Of a DNA stretch of 64,000 nt, positions 38,601 to 43,092 are shown in pieces. Each line of letters starts with the position of its first letter. Position 1 is the stretch's first letter. The DNA comes from Microplitis mediator (lineage: Eukaryota; Arthropoda; Insecta; Hymenoptera; Braconidae). The stretch covers positions 25,412,459-25,476,458 of the forward strand of contig NC_079969.1 in NCBI RefSeq assembly GCF_029852145.1, read 5' to 3'. Below the pieces are notes generated by a model, which saw only the letters and a program-made list of their open reading frames with translations, did no database searches and was not told where the DNA came from. The position numbers and the translations under genes were made by a program.

Positions 38601-40350
38601 ATTATCTCTAGACTTTTTCGATTACACTAAAATGGGTCAAATTTTATACCAACACAAAGATAATTTATTAAAGAATAATTTCGACCCAATATTAAGTCGA
38701 TTAATTATTCCATTAATTAAATAAAAATTATTTTAATCCCAGTGACACGAGTTGTCAATTGTCCTGTATGAAACTTAGTAAACCAAATAACTCTCGATAG
38801 ACACAATTAATCGGCCTAACTTTTTTTTTATTATCTTTATATTTTTGATCACAAGAACCCTATTGAAAATTACTGTCTAAATCCTTTTAGTTTAATTGTA
38901 ATTAAATAAAATAATAAGACTGATTATTCACGAAAAGTTTAGCGGCCATTTTTATTTTTACTATTGTTATTATTACAAAAGTAAATTTCTTTTTTTCTTT
39001 TTTTTTTCCCCATCAACTACTGGCAGCAGCACTAGCGTAAAACAGTAGGATTGAAAAAAAAGAGTGACATCTACAACAAAAATGCGGGATATTTAGAAAA
39101 AATAAAAAAAAAAAAAATTGAACTGGAATTAAGAAATAAAAAAATCAAATTAATAATTTAAAAGTTGAATAAAAAAATTCATAAACAAAAAAAATAAAAG
39201 TAATGATTAACAATAAAATGAGCAATTGAGGTGTGCAATTTTTGATTTTCCAACATTTTTTTTTTAACTCTGGCAAAATGAGGGGCCGTTCATAAAATAC
39301 GTTCGCACTTATGGAGGAGGAGGGGGTGTCACGTACTGTGACAAAGTGGGTCGGGGGTCTAAGGAAACGTGATGTTCGCAGCTCATCAATCAATTTTGCA
39401 AATTTTTCTCTCGGTTTTTTTTTAATTTTATTTTTTTATTACAATAGAAAGTCATTCGTTTCATATTTGTAAATATATAAATATTTCCGTCATAATGGAG
39501 AAGGGGGGGGGTCTTTCATTTGTGGCTTCGCAAGCCCATGTTACTCCATTAGTCTAATTTAAATAAATACAATTAAAAAGTTAACCCGTTTTTAAATTTT
39601 TTACGGGTATTTATTAATAATTTTTTGTTATAAAAAAAAAAACGAAAAAATACGTACCTTGCATTCATACACGCCAAAATCATCTTTCAATGGATCTTGA
39701 AGTACAAAATCAACAATAGATTTTTTCAAACCCATCGCATAATCTTCTTTAATTTCATCAATAACTTTACTAAGAATATTTTTAAATTTTTTTTTCCGCT
39801 CACGGGGCACGAGATTCAAAATTTTTTCCAACAATTTAGGCTCGATTGGAGCCACGTGAACATCATCAATACCATGCATTATATAGTAATAATATTTCAA
39901 TAAATCGTCTTTAACACCAGCGCTCATTACTTTCTCCTCATTAATTTCAGATGCCGGATTCTCTTCCAATTCTTGAGCTATTATCATTTCGACTAAATTA
40001 CGACGAAATTCTTCACGATTTTTCCGTAATGTCGTGTAACTATTCATTTTAAATAACAGTTCTTTTTCACGGCGTAATTTTGATGGTGACGACTTACGGG
40101 TTCTTATCAATAAAATTTTTTTCTTTTAATTAAAAACTCCATAGAAATATTTAAATTAATGTTTATTGATTACATACCTAGAACAATGTTTAAACGTAAT
40201 ATTTAAATCATTATAAGCTTGACCAATAAGATTGTCAATAGCATTTGAGTCAGTGATACTGATAAGTTCATCCAAAGTTTTTTTTTTCTTAACTCGTTCA
40301 CGTGTCCTGTCACGTTTCTCATGAACTCTTTTACCACCTCGGGAACTCAT
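829..40350 (-). CDS. Axonemal inner-arm dynein heavy chain, DNAH3/DNAH7/DNAH12 group (46 exons, C-terminus off window)
   Basis: Motor subunit of a ciliary/flagellar inner dynein arm: an AAA+ ATPase that slides doublet microtubules. I placed 46 exons with GT-AG borders. Their lengths sum to 11,475 nt and every intron phase matches, giving 3,825 codons without a stop. Order along the protein: tail (residues 1-355), linker (356-1233), AAA1 with P-loop GPAGTGKT (about 1286), AAA2 with GLPFSGKT (about 1567), AAA3 with GPTGTGKS (about 1939), AAA4 with GVGGSGRQ (about 2303), stalk and microtubule-binding tip (2541-2860), AAA5, AAA6, C-terminal start. The N-terminal motif YYYYIMHGID followed by HVAP, and a full length near 4,000 residues, point to the short single-headed DNAH3/7/12 group; I cannot choose among these. 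The start is the ATG at 40350 reading MSSRGGKR. The last visible exon ends in KFLQ at a GT donor, so the final exons lie left of position 1. Exon borders are hand-called, accurate to about 1-2 nt. Confidence 0.95.
1492..2287. repeat. Terminal-inverted-repeat element in intron 44
   Basis: Begins AACATGGTGGCCACA and ends with the near complement TGTGGTCACCATGTT. Both subterminal regions carry several copies of a short GTCAGGGAATT-type motif. About 0.8 kb, no coding capacity. Confidence 0.7.
2795..10247 (-). CDS. Dynein heavy chain exons 40-43: AAA6 region
   Basis: Exons 9874-10247, 3884-4064, 3465-3653 and 2795-3392, residues 3178-3625. Exon 40 starts in the conserved NIDPMYQYSL block. Exon 41 ends before a strong GTAAGT donor, and its junction with exon 42 restores ELGQEFVDPPPFDL. 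Exon 42 contains FILTPGTDP; exons 42-43 join at SLGQG/QG. Exon 43, the longest exon (598 nt), has WIVLQNCHLAKSWM, PPKGLRANI and ECNYGGRVTD, all hallmarks of the dynein AAA6/C-terminal core. Intron 40 (4065-9873, 5.8 kb) is the largest in the gene and contains an unrelated plus-strand ORF. Confidence 0.95.
3711..3845. repeat. Short palindromic MITE, ACCCAGTACTCGATCA family
   Basis: Starts AAGGTCAGAGACCCAGTACT and ends with the complement. It sits in the 230-bp intron between exons 41 and 42. Related copies are at 54119-54232 (complete) and 63168-63222 (half). Confidence 0.75.
4130..4530. repeat. Probable dispersed repeat fragment in intron 40
   Basis: The stretch has no open frame and ends in an ACACAC-rich segment after GATATCGTCGGACAGAAA, a style common in insect interspersed repeats. 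I see no inverted ends here. From about 4531 to 5349 nothing further is recognisable apart from AT-rich sequence. Confidence 0.3.
5350..6528 (+). CDS. Uncharacterised 392-residue protein with two tandem related domains, nested in dynein intron 40
   Basis: A single uninterrupted plus-strand ORF, antisense to the surrounding dynein gene. I do not recognise the family. The protein contains an internal duplication. Unit 1 (about residues 3-160) begins IIDFTGF, then IIKEF, LYLIK, GIKW, IYVR, C132-x2-H135-x7-C143 and RWL. Unit 2 (about 172-335) repeats this as VIDLSGY, LIKEL, LYVVK, GIEW, IYVK, C304-x2-H307-x9-C317 and FWL. The paired Cys/His could bind zinc, and the Asp-initiated strand recalls nuclease folds, but catalytic residues cannot be assigned. 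The C-terminus (about 354-392) is acidic and His-rich (HDEDHDFGHDIDD). No signal peptide or membrane segment. The first of two adjacent Met codons is used. An intact frame of this length in AT-rich intron sequence suggests selection or recent arrival. It may be a retained transposon or viral gene, or a host gene. Confidence 0.7.
   Translation: MMIIDFTGFMLGERYIIKEFCSCIAEDEEIIIGRLYLIKPPKLTLSQKSSIINNISYREFYNECGIKWFHGDLYDQVFNARLVKLLDSNDIYVRDKKQVELLEIYCHRKINNIKYLSTLGFGNGKKVMTTTCENHENKSNNYCVSENAIMMGRWLVNRKKLEKLQLPTDNNAVIDLSGYANDSNVFLIKELSVYCFDINGNILNNKLYVVKSTGNFNTLSKKMKATYLNYYNTYGIEWKVGFENRMDFIANLKKYLNYYNIRFIYVKNEEIKNILLPLMSKDYNVIRLDYFNYVERRSIDNTNCRHHSHVEGHKNVCVQDTAGALLFWLISKELYKIEVRNKFIQPKLRPSQPENHDEDHDFGHDIDDQVLIDFHLENIEPHTFSIDDLNDL
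6529..7925. other. No gene seen; contains a GC-richer stretch around 6890-7400
   Basis: Mostly AT-rich intron. Around 6890-7400 the composition becomes more balanced, with TCAGTA/TCAGTG initiator-like motifs and two inverted repeats, one of which is CTTGGAG...CTCCAAG (about 7330-7360). This resembles the 5' non-coding part of a mobile element or a non-coding exon, but nothing supports either firmly. Confidence 0.3.
7926..8940. mobile_element. MITE family A, copy 1 (CCCATAATATTATGGG-rich)
   Basis: Outer ends ACACGGAAAGAAAATTATGG and its complement. The body is mostly short hairpin units such as ATTCCCATAATATTATGGGA in both orientations, around an unpaired core of about 230 bp (8178-8408, minus) that is open for 76 codons. 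The same core is in copies at 18399-19471 and 29900-30982. Non-autonomous: no transposase. Confidence 0.88.
8941..9873. other. No gene seen; AT-rich remainder of dynein intron 40
   Basis: Contains at about 9100-9130 a fragment CGGCTAACTTTAGTGTCAT belonging to the dispersed family described at 54242. Otherwise nothing recognisable. Confidence 0.4.
10314..11515 (-). CDS. Dynein heavy chain exons 36-39: AAA5
   Basis: Exons 11270-11515, 10918-11205, 10654-10845 and 10314-10540, residues 2860-3178. YDSLTGDIIIASGVIAYLG opens AAA5, which lacks a functional P-loop as in other dyneins. Exon 37 has RRWPLMIDPQNQANKWIK and FGQPVLLENVGEELD, both diagnostic; exon 38 has LSNPHYLPEI and LEDQLLGIVV; exon 39 ends in EYSTILFFTI, with phase 1 into exon 40. 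Each of these four exons is separated by an intron of less than 120 bp, apart from the 1.3-kb intron 35 upstream. Confidence 0.95.
11555..12784. mobile_element. Inverted-repeat element resembling pogo/Tc1-mariner ends, in dynein intron 35
   Basis: Left end CAGCCAGATCTCGTTGTAAG and right end, read inward, CAGTCGAACCTCGTTATAAG; both continue into ACTA. Ends of the type CAGT.GAACCTCGTTATAA are typical of pogo-like elements; the family is inferred. A second element is inserted inside at 11694-12218. Confidence 0.65.
11694..12218. mobile_element. MITE with AGGGGAGGGAGGGGC ends, nested in the 11555-12784 element
   Basis: Starts AGGGGAGGGAGGGGCAAAAG and ends with a near complement (CTTTTGCCCCCCCTCCCCCT). 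The ends recall the 751-bp MITE at 42342 and 56672 (AGGGGAGGGTGGGGCAGAGC), so they may be distant relatives. No coding capacity. Confidence 0.7.
12826..15434 (-). CDS. Dynein heavy chain exons 32-35: stalk coiled coil and microtubule-binding domain
   Basis: Exons 15215-15434, 14951-15139, 13086-13460 and 12826-12998, residues 2541-2860. The first coiled-coil strand (LKELQPML, then heptads rich in E/K/V) runs through exons 32-33. Exon 34 carries the globular tip, including KSYDDYWKASLKIL and PNFDPDKV, and then the return coiled coil. Exon 35 ends with AEELIGGLGGE, the conserved re-entry to AAA5. Exon 35 could be mis-started by a few codons, because only phase and conservation choose the acceptor TTTAAAG. 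Introns 31 and 33 are each almost entirely one long foldback element. Confidence 0.93.
13528..14925. mobile_element. Long foldback element filling dynein intron 33
   Basis: The left arm (from about 13528, GACGACCCAATAAACC) pairs with the right arm (about 14640-14925, ending GGGTCACCCTATT in plus sense). Shared inner marks are GTCTCATATGAA and AGAACCCTCTCCAA. The left arm is interrupted by the MITE at 13773-14283. The intron is 13461-14950, so almost all of it is this element. Confidence 0.8.
13773..14283. mobile_element. TA-flanked MITE, CACTGTAAAAA family, copy 1
   Basis: TA/CACTGTAAAAAATCACCGG at one end and TTTTTACAGTG/TA at the other. The body carries many ACACCGG/CCGGTGT units. TA duplication and short inverted ends suggest Tc1/mariner mobilisation (inference). 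Related copies: 15645-16065 (inverted), 27536-28483, 45229-45677 and, more distantly, 44697-44959. Confidence 0.85.
15499..16942. mobile_element. Long foldback element filling dynein intron 31
   Basis: Ends TTAGGGTAATTAAAAAAATA and TTAGGGTGATTCAAAAAATA (read inward). Arms of several hundred bp meet near 16420; for example, TTTCGCCGGAAAAGTAAAAAG at about 16575 is mirrored on the left at about 16270. The left arm is interrupted by a MITE at 15645-16065. One arm of a relative is at 63226-63700. A short minus-strand frame here is not a gene. Confidence 0.85.
15645..16065. mobile_element. TA-flanked MITE, CACTGTAAAAA family, copy 2 (inverted, inside a foldback arm)
   Basis: Begins TA/CACTGTAAAAAGAGCGGTG and ends TTTTTTACAGTG/TA; opposite orientation to copy 1. 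The opposite arm of the host foldback (about 16790-16810) preserves the uninterrupted sequence, confirming insertion at a TA. Confidence 0.88.
16967..17926 (-). CDS. Dynein heavy chain exons 29-31: AAA4
   Basis: Exons 17617-17926, 17311-17556 and 16967-17196, residues 2279-2541. The AAA4 loop GVGGSGRQSLTRL (about 2303) is exactly the dynein form, and FLFADSQI (about 2358) is the Walker-B equivalent. Exon 30 has VVAMSPIGDGFRNRIR and ends at IDWLQ; exon 31 begins PWPEDAL, so the conserved IDWxQPWPE block spans the splice junction and confirms phase 0. Intron 28, upstream, carries a MITE with a hAT-like element inserted in it. Confidence 0.96.
18399..19471. mobile_element. MITE family A, copy 2, interrupted by a hAT-like element
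   Basis: Ends ACACGGAAAGAAAATTATAG and TTTTCTTTTCGTGT. The conserved unpaired core starts at about 18472 and continues after the insertion at about 19137. It also contains a (TA)n run at about 19240-19265. It lies in dynein intron 28. Confidence 0.85.
18565..19128. mobile_element. Non-autonomous hAT-like element with 8-bp target duplication
   Basis: Inverted ends TAGGGCTTCACTCAAGATC and, read inward from the right, TAAGGCTTCACTCGAG. Flanks are GTAATTAC (18557-18564) and GTGATTAC (19129-19136). Copies 1 and 3 of the host MITE carry this region once, so this is a true insertion. An 8-bp duplication with TAGGG ends is the hAT pattern. The body is rich in CAAGAC/GTCTTG units; no transposase. Confidence 0.85.
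19656..22476 (-). CDS. Dynein heavy chain exons 24-28: AAA3
   Basis: Exons 22025-22476, 20403-20600, 20193-20340, 19910-20122 and 19656-19828, residues 1885-2279. Walker A GPTGTGKS (about 1939-1946). The Walker-B block reads FVDDVSMP (about 2005-2012) where most dyneins have VDDLNMP; the two Asp are kept. YGAQPPIELLRQ follows, then AMGTPENGGR and TPRFKRHF in exon 25. AAA3 is a regulatory ATP site. Intron 24 (20601-22024) holds a long inverted-repeat element with a smaller MITE inside it. Confidence 0.95.
20884..21926. mobile_element. Inverted-repeat element (CAAGTAGCACAC family) in dynein intron 24
   Basis: Left end GGTAGAACAAAGCCAACTTT, right end in plus sense GCCAAGTGTGCTACTCGG preceded by GGATGTCACAAA. 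The copy at 41058-41744 has the same right end. Contains a MITE at 21630-21856. The ends are only moderately alike, so limits are approximate. Confidence 0.55.
21630..21856. mobile_element. Short MITE with TACACTGAGAGAAC ends
   Basis: TACACTGAGAGAACAATTTA at the left and its perfect complement at the right. The body is a set of TTTATTTG/CAAATAAA units in both orientations. 227 bp. Confidence 0.85.
22653..25058 (-). CDS. Dynein heavy chain exons 20-23: AAA2
   Basis: Exons 24810-25058, 24222-24737, 24011-24157 and 22653-22871, residues 1508-1884. Walker A-type loop GLPFSGKTT (about 1567) and LVFDGPVDAVW (about 1647-1657), the conserved dynein AAA2 Walker-B region, are present. Exon 21 also carries LEAASPATVSRCGMIY, a highly conserved dynein block, and is the second longest exon (516 nt). 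AAA2 binds ATP without hydrolysing it in known dyneins. Introns flanking exon 22 hold divergent repeats only. Confidence 0.96.
23276..23963. mobile_element. Inverted-repeat element in dynein intron 22, with inner palindrome
   Basis: Outer ends ATCCGAGTCAAAAACAAAAC and, read inward from the right, ACCCGGGTCAAAAGTAAAAC. Inside, GCCGTAAGATGGACGGTGAA (about 23550) is mirrored near 23920. The same inner motif occurs at about 31440. No coding capacity. Confidence 0.65.
25125..26425. mobile_element. Nested inverted-repeat elements in dynein intron 19
   Basis: Three shells can be seen: an outer pair GGAAAGAAAAAAATTA / TAATTTATTTCTTCC; a middle pair CCCGAGTCGAAAAATG / TTTTTCGACCCGGG (about 25210-26205); and an inner pair ACGGTAAGAAAT / ATTTCTTACGGTGT (about 25504-26040). 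The surroundings are rich in AGATCTA. No coding capacity. Confidence 0.6.
26513..27502 (-). CDS. Dynein heavy chain exons 17-19: AAA1 (main ATPase site)
   Basis: Exons 27224-27502, 26890-27147 and 26513-26797, residues 1234-1507. AAA1 is the principal ATP-hydrolysing module of dynein. Walker A is GPAGTGKTETTKDLAK (P-loop about residues 1286-1293). Walker B is CFDEFNR (about 1336-1342). MNPGYAGR, with the motif RSELPDNLKALF just after it, is the strongly conserved sensor/loop region. All catalytic residues expected for an active site are present. Exon 19 ends at a GTTTGT donor, weaker than most in the gene. Intron 16 (27503-28509) holds a TA-flanked MITE. Confidence 0.97.
27536..28483. mobile_element. 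TA-flanked MITE, CACTGTAAAAA family, copy 3 (composite)
   Basis: Starts TA/CACTGTAAAAAGAATGG and ends TTTTTTTTACAGTG/TA. An internal start-like segment GTAAAAAGAGTAGTG at about 27736 suggests one copy within or beside another. Fills most of dynein intron 16. Confidence 0.75.
28510..36609 (-). CDS. Dynein heavy chain exons 6-16: tail end and linker
   Basis: Exons 36421-36609, 33982-34358, 33684-33905, 32947-33244, 32533-32880, 32185-32450, 30998-31151, 29431-29657, 29031-29232, 28713-28947 and 28510-28625, residues 356-1233. This is the conserved N2/linker lever that swings over the AAA ring. Diagnostic segments: QATWMYLEPIFSS in exon 12, RVQPHLKKCFEGIAKL across exons 13-14, SSEGE in exon 14, WVLEWPGQ in exon 15, and LDVHARDV with QLRYYW in exon 16. 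Exon 6 uses the acceptor ...TTAATTAATAG. Exon 7 ends at a GTAGGT donor preceded by CACGAGT; the next possible donor would include a stop. Introns 11 and 12 are filled by mobile elements starting 15 nt after the donor. Confidence 0.93.
29900..30982. mobile_element. MITE family A, copy 3
   Basis: Ends ACACGGAGAGAAAATAATGG and TTTTCTTTCCGTGTA. Opposite in orientation to copy 1; its core (30454-30684, plus) is open for 76 codons and differs from copy 1 at only a handful of residues. Its edge lies 15 nt inside dynein intron 12, right after the exon 12 donor. Confidence 0.88.
31209..32169. mobile_element. Inverted-repeat element in dynein intron 11 with internal duplications
   Basis: Left end TCCGTGTGAAAAAAATCG and, read inward from the right, CCCGTGTAAAAAAATTTG; both continue to AAAAGTGTTCA. 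Inside, about 31237-31315 recurs at 31689-31765, and about 31320-31435 recurs at 31554-31673. Starts 15 nt after the exon 11 donor. Confidence 0.7.
33253..33655. repeat. AGATCTA-rich repeat in dynein intron 8
   Basis: Many AGATCTA-type hexamers in both orientations; the right edge CTTTTCCCCGGGTAAG resembles the CCCGGG edges at about 18178 and 26270. Limits uncertain. Confidence 0.45.
34548..36040. mobile_element. Inverted-repeat element carrying a tandem array, in dynein intron 6
   Basis: Arms 34548-34735 and 35858-36040 are complementary (AAGGAGGGAAAAGAGTCTGA at the left end). Inside, a direct repeat containing CGGTTGACCCTGCGGGCCAG occurs at about 34760 and 35637, flanking the tandem array at 34861-35625. 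Confidence 0.82.
34861..35625. repeat. Tandem array, about 8 units of 83-103 bp
   Basis: Each unit contains ATCGCCAGTTGAATTCTCTG, then AAATCCCAGAGAAATCCC, one or two ATAGAAATCCC blocks, and GACCCAGCACTCGATGTTG. Units vary by gain or loss of the ATAGAAATCCC block. Long open frames on the minus strand are an effect of the repeat, not a gene. Confidence 0.88.
36798..37162. repeat. Palindromic element in dynein intron 5 (GTGGGGTCAACCACA)
   Basis: GTGGGGTCAACCACATTTTT and AATATTTTCGAATCG on the left are mirrored at about 37080-37160. A further TTGACCCC edge near 37510 suggests a larger outer element to about 37530. Confidence 0.75.
37562..40350 (-). CDS. Dynein heavy chain exons 1-5: N-terminal tail
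   Basis: Exons 40178-40350, 39658-40102, 38008-38159, 37786-37930 and 37562-37711, residues 1-355. The basic N-terminus (MSSRGGKR, then Lys/Arg-rich) has no signal peptide, as expected for a cytosolic/axonemal protein. Exon 2 carries YYYYIMHGID and KKSIVDFVL, hallmarks of the DNAH3/7/12 group tail. Exon 3 ends in ALELWHQEF, a common tail motif. Phases are 2, 0, 2, 0, 0. The tail binds the intermediate/light chains and the doublet in known family members. The intron after exon 2 (38160-39657) holds a 64-bp tandem repeat and G/C-run repeats, no gene. Confidence 0.9.
38400..38575. repeat. 64-bp tandem repeat, nearly three copies
   Basis: ACACCTCAAGCGCGAAAGCG recurs at 38401, 38465 and 38529. 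Each unit holds the hairpin AGCGCGAAAGCGCT. It is inserted in a member of the dispersed family described at 54242 (left part at about 38272-38398). Located in dynein intron 2. Confidence 0.85.
39275..39540. repeat. G-run interspersed repeat fragment
   Basis: Contains CCGTTCATAAAATACGTTCG, GGAGGAGGAGGGGGTGTCAC and a second G-run at about 39504-39512. A C-run at 38208-38230 may be its partner. Repeats with a GTTCATAAA/GTCACGT core beside G-runs are common in insect genomes. Confidence 0.45.
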
Positions 40351-40720
40351 TTCACTGTTAAGAATTAATTAGTCTTTTAAAAAAATTCCAATGTTCAATA
40401 ATTGACGTTAAAATATTTTATAAATCACGTGTAAAATAAATTAAAAGTGACAGACATTTAAAAATTATAATATATTAAAATAGAGCTTTCAGGTCATCTA
40501 CATAAATCTTACACTCGACTCGTTTTACCCTCTTACTTACACTCTATTATTTCAGCAATGAATAATTTCACAGTAAATTAACATTGGTGCCAACCAACTT
40601 GACTTCAGAGAACACTAAAATAGAGGGTTATTTAAACGACAAACAATTCCGGGTTTTAATCTTAGTAACTTGTAGATGAAGGTTTCAAATCTTTACTAGG
40701 TTTCTATGGCACTGTTTTCT

Positions 40721-40733
40721 GTTGCTAGGTTAC
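40721..40733 (-). promoter_or_regulatory. Candidate RFX X-box upstream of the dynein heavy chain
   Basis: On the gene's strand the sequence is GTAACCTAGCAAC, a full match to the published X-box form GTNRCC(N0-3)RGYAAC bound by RFX factors that drive ciliary genes. It lies about 370 bp upstream of the ATG. A forkhead-like ACAAACA is at 40639-40645 (plus strand). Function is inferred. Confidence 0.5.
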
Positions 40734-40793
40734 TTAATTCATTTAACAACACAAATTATTTGACAGGTAAATTTTAATTATAAATGATTAGTC

Positions 40794-41075
40794 TTAAATT
40801 TTGTCTTCCACACGAATTTCATGAAAATTATTAATAATTTCCTCAGAACATTTTGGATTAAATTGGAAATTCAGATGAAACTTGTGATTTAACTTAGAAA
40901 TTTTATTAATGCGGCTCGGTAGCTCTTTGATCAATTTGGCCTTGAGAGTAATATAATTGAACTCATTTTCTTTCTTTACTTTATTAGATGTAGTCTTCTG
41001 TACATTTTCTTTGATCTCCATGACAAATTTATCTACTCTAAAATTATTATTTCCACCCAAGTAACACACAGACAA
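40794..41075 (-). CDS. Small hypothetical ORF (about 75 residues from the inner ATG), doubtful
   Basis: Open for 93 codons on the minus strand, ending in IRVEDKI. The first residues (MSVCYLGG) come from the end of the inverted-repeat element at 41058-41744, so they are unlikely to be original. An inner ATG (MEIKENVQK) at about 41018-41021 would give 75 residues. TTTTAG precedes the segment VDKF, so this could instead be a terminal exon of a gene whose other exons I cannot find. The product would be Lys-rich and hydrophilic, with no motif known to me. It lies 440 bp upstream of the dynein start, in the same orientation. Confidence 0.3.
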   Translation of the reverse strand: MSVCYLGGNNNFRVDKFVMEIKENVQKTTSNKVKKENEFNYITLKAKLIKELPSRINKISKLNHKFHLNFQFNPKCSEEIINNFHEIRVEDKI

Positions 41076-41744
41076 CTTTAAGATGTCTTTTAAAAGGATA
41101 AGAAAATTTTTTTTGTCTCAGACCCTTTTCTGTTGTTGTGTTGTTTTCCCTGTCTTAAAAAAGACATGTCAGTTAAAAAATCGTTTAGATGACTTATTTT
41201 ACCACTATTTGTGATTTACTTTTTGTCCCTGATTAAATAACAATTCGACCAAATTAAAAATTTTAATTCTGTTATATTTTGTCGAATTCTTCTAAACAGA
41301 ATTCAACTGAATTGAAAATTTGAATTTGAATTAAACAGAATAAAACCGATTTAAAAATTTCAAATTCGTTTTAATTCGGATTCAGAACCAGAAATTGGAG
41401 AATTATTTTTTAATTAATCAGAATTACAGAATAGAATTATTTGAATTCGTTTTAATTTGGACAAATTCTGGTTTTTCCGCCGAATTAGACAGAATTAATT
41501 TTTAAGTTAAGTACCGAATTAACAGAATTTATCTGAATTAAATAGAATTAAAAATTTAATTCTGTTTAATTCGATCGAATTCAGTTATTTAATCAGGGGT
41601 CGTCACTTATGTCCAGTAGATATTTTTTCGGTGACATAAATTTCTGATCGTTTTGTCAACGTCATGGTGTCTTATCGATATATCAAAAAACAGCCGAAAA
41701 ACTGATATTTTATGGATGTCACAAAGGCTAGTGTGCTACTTGAG
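41058..41744. mobile_element. Inverted-repeat element (CAAGTAGCACAC family), copy 2, with inner palindrome
   Basis: Left CAAGTAACACACAGACAACT and, read inward from the right, CAAGTAGCACACTAGCCTTT. The right end matches the element at 20884-21926. Inside, 41226-41597 is a palindrome starting TGATTAAATAACAATTCGAC, made of GAATTAAA/TTTAATTC units and apparently a separate insertion. Confidence 0.65.
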
Positions 41745-41846
41745 TAGTTATTAATTATTAAACTGTTCGATCATACACAGTAAAAAATATTGTGTTAAAA
41801 TCAACACAATAATCTGTATGCTAGAAACGTTCAACATAAAATTATA

Positions 41847-42051
41847 ATACTGAAGATAGCAGACGTCTGACAGTTTTTGAATTTTTTTAAAAACGATAAA
41901 TTACAAAAAGAAAATATTTTGAAAAATTGCACCTATAGTTTATTAAATTTTCTACATGTGTATATTTTTAGTTTTTTTTTTTTGTAATTTATTTGTTGAA
42001 AAGAAAAATTCGAAAATTTGTAACTGTCTGCTCACTTGAGGATCGTCATAT
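41847..42051. repeat. Dispersed repeat, GACACTAAAGTTAGC family, diverged copy
   Basis: ATACTGAAGATAGCAGACGTC at the left, GCACCTATAGTTTATTAAAT and TTCTACATGTGTA inside, CTGCTCACTTGAGGATCGTC at the right. Same plan as 54242-54434. Confidence 0.6.
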
Positions 42052-42341
42052 ATTTTTTTTATAAAATTTTTTCATGGGGGATAATAAAAGACGAAACGTT
42101 GCAATTGATATAAAATAATTTTTATTCGACCATTCGATTCTTCTTCTTTGAAAAATTCTTCATTATAAATCAAAAAATGTTATTTTTGAATCATATTTGA
42201 AGAATGAGTTCATAAGTGTAAGAATAGTTTTCTTGACGATAATAATAAATAAATTAATATAACAGAAATTATTCACACTTACGTTAAGTGGATGCAGCTG
42301 TAAATAACTGGACACTAAAATATCTGATAGCTTATACATAT

Positions 42342-43092
42342 AGGGGAGGGTGGGACAGAGCGGCCCCCCTGAAATTTTGACCAAAAAAAAAATTTTTTGT
42401 TTTTCGACTAATTATTATAAATCCGATATGTTTGCGCATTTTTACCCCTACGCATGACATTTGGGGCAAAATGGACAAGCCCAAAATTTTGAAAAAGTGA
42501 TTTTTTCGTATTTTTATCGTCAAATTAAAAAAAAATTATTATAATTCCACATTTCTAGCCCTACGCATAACACCTGGGGCAAAATGGACCAGCCGAAACT
42601 TCCGAAAAAATTATTTTTTCATATTTTTCGGCCGTTTCTCTATGTAAGAGGCAAATTTGGTCACTAAAAATTTATAAAAATTAAATTTTTTTTTTTAGTT
42701 GATAAATTTTTGAAATAAAGTAAAATTATAGAATTGATTTTTTTTTTTTATTAAATAACAATTAGTAATTAAGGTAATCGAGAGTGAACGATTTTTTACG
42801 CTTTAAAAAATTTTTTTCGAGTAATATAAAACCAAAAATAGTTGTCAAGAGAAAGAAATACATTCTTAATGATGAAAACAATTTAAAAAAAAAAAAAACG
42901 AAAAAAAAAATTTTTTTTATCACTTTTTGAAGGGAGGCCGCTCTGCCCCACAAAAAAAAAAAAATTTTTCAGAATTTTGGCAAAATGTCCATAAATTTGT
43001 TCGAAATAGGACAAAAGTAAAGTGATCTTATGGTTGAAAGCCACAAGAAATAATAATTGACTTAGGGGGGCCGCTCTGCCCCACCCTTCCCT
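42342..43092. mobile_element. 751-bp TA-flanked MITE, copy 1
   Basis: Ends AGGGGAGGGTGGGACAGAGC and, read inward, AGGGAAGGGTGGGGCAGAGC, flanked by TA. Nearly identical to, and the same length as, the copy at 56672-57422 in the opposite orientation. Short frames inside (...RGAAL.HPP) are by-products of the GC-rich ends. Confidence 0.88.

Noticed and set aside
38262..38724. Two plus-strand frames of 87-100 codons
   Set aside because: They run through the 64-bp tandem repeat and low-complexity T-rich DNA; no splice or start context.
42332..42523. Short frames in the 751-bp MITE (and the matching ones at 57280-57519)
   Set aside because: Present only because the two MITE copies are nearly identical; low-complexity and without transposase motifs.
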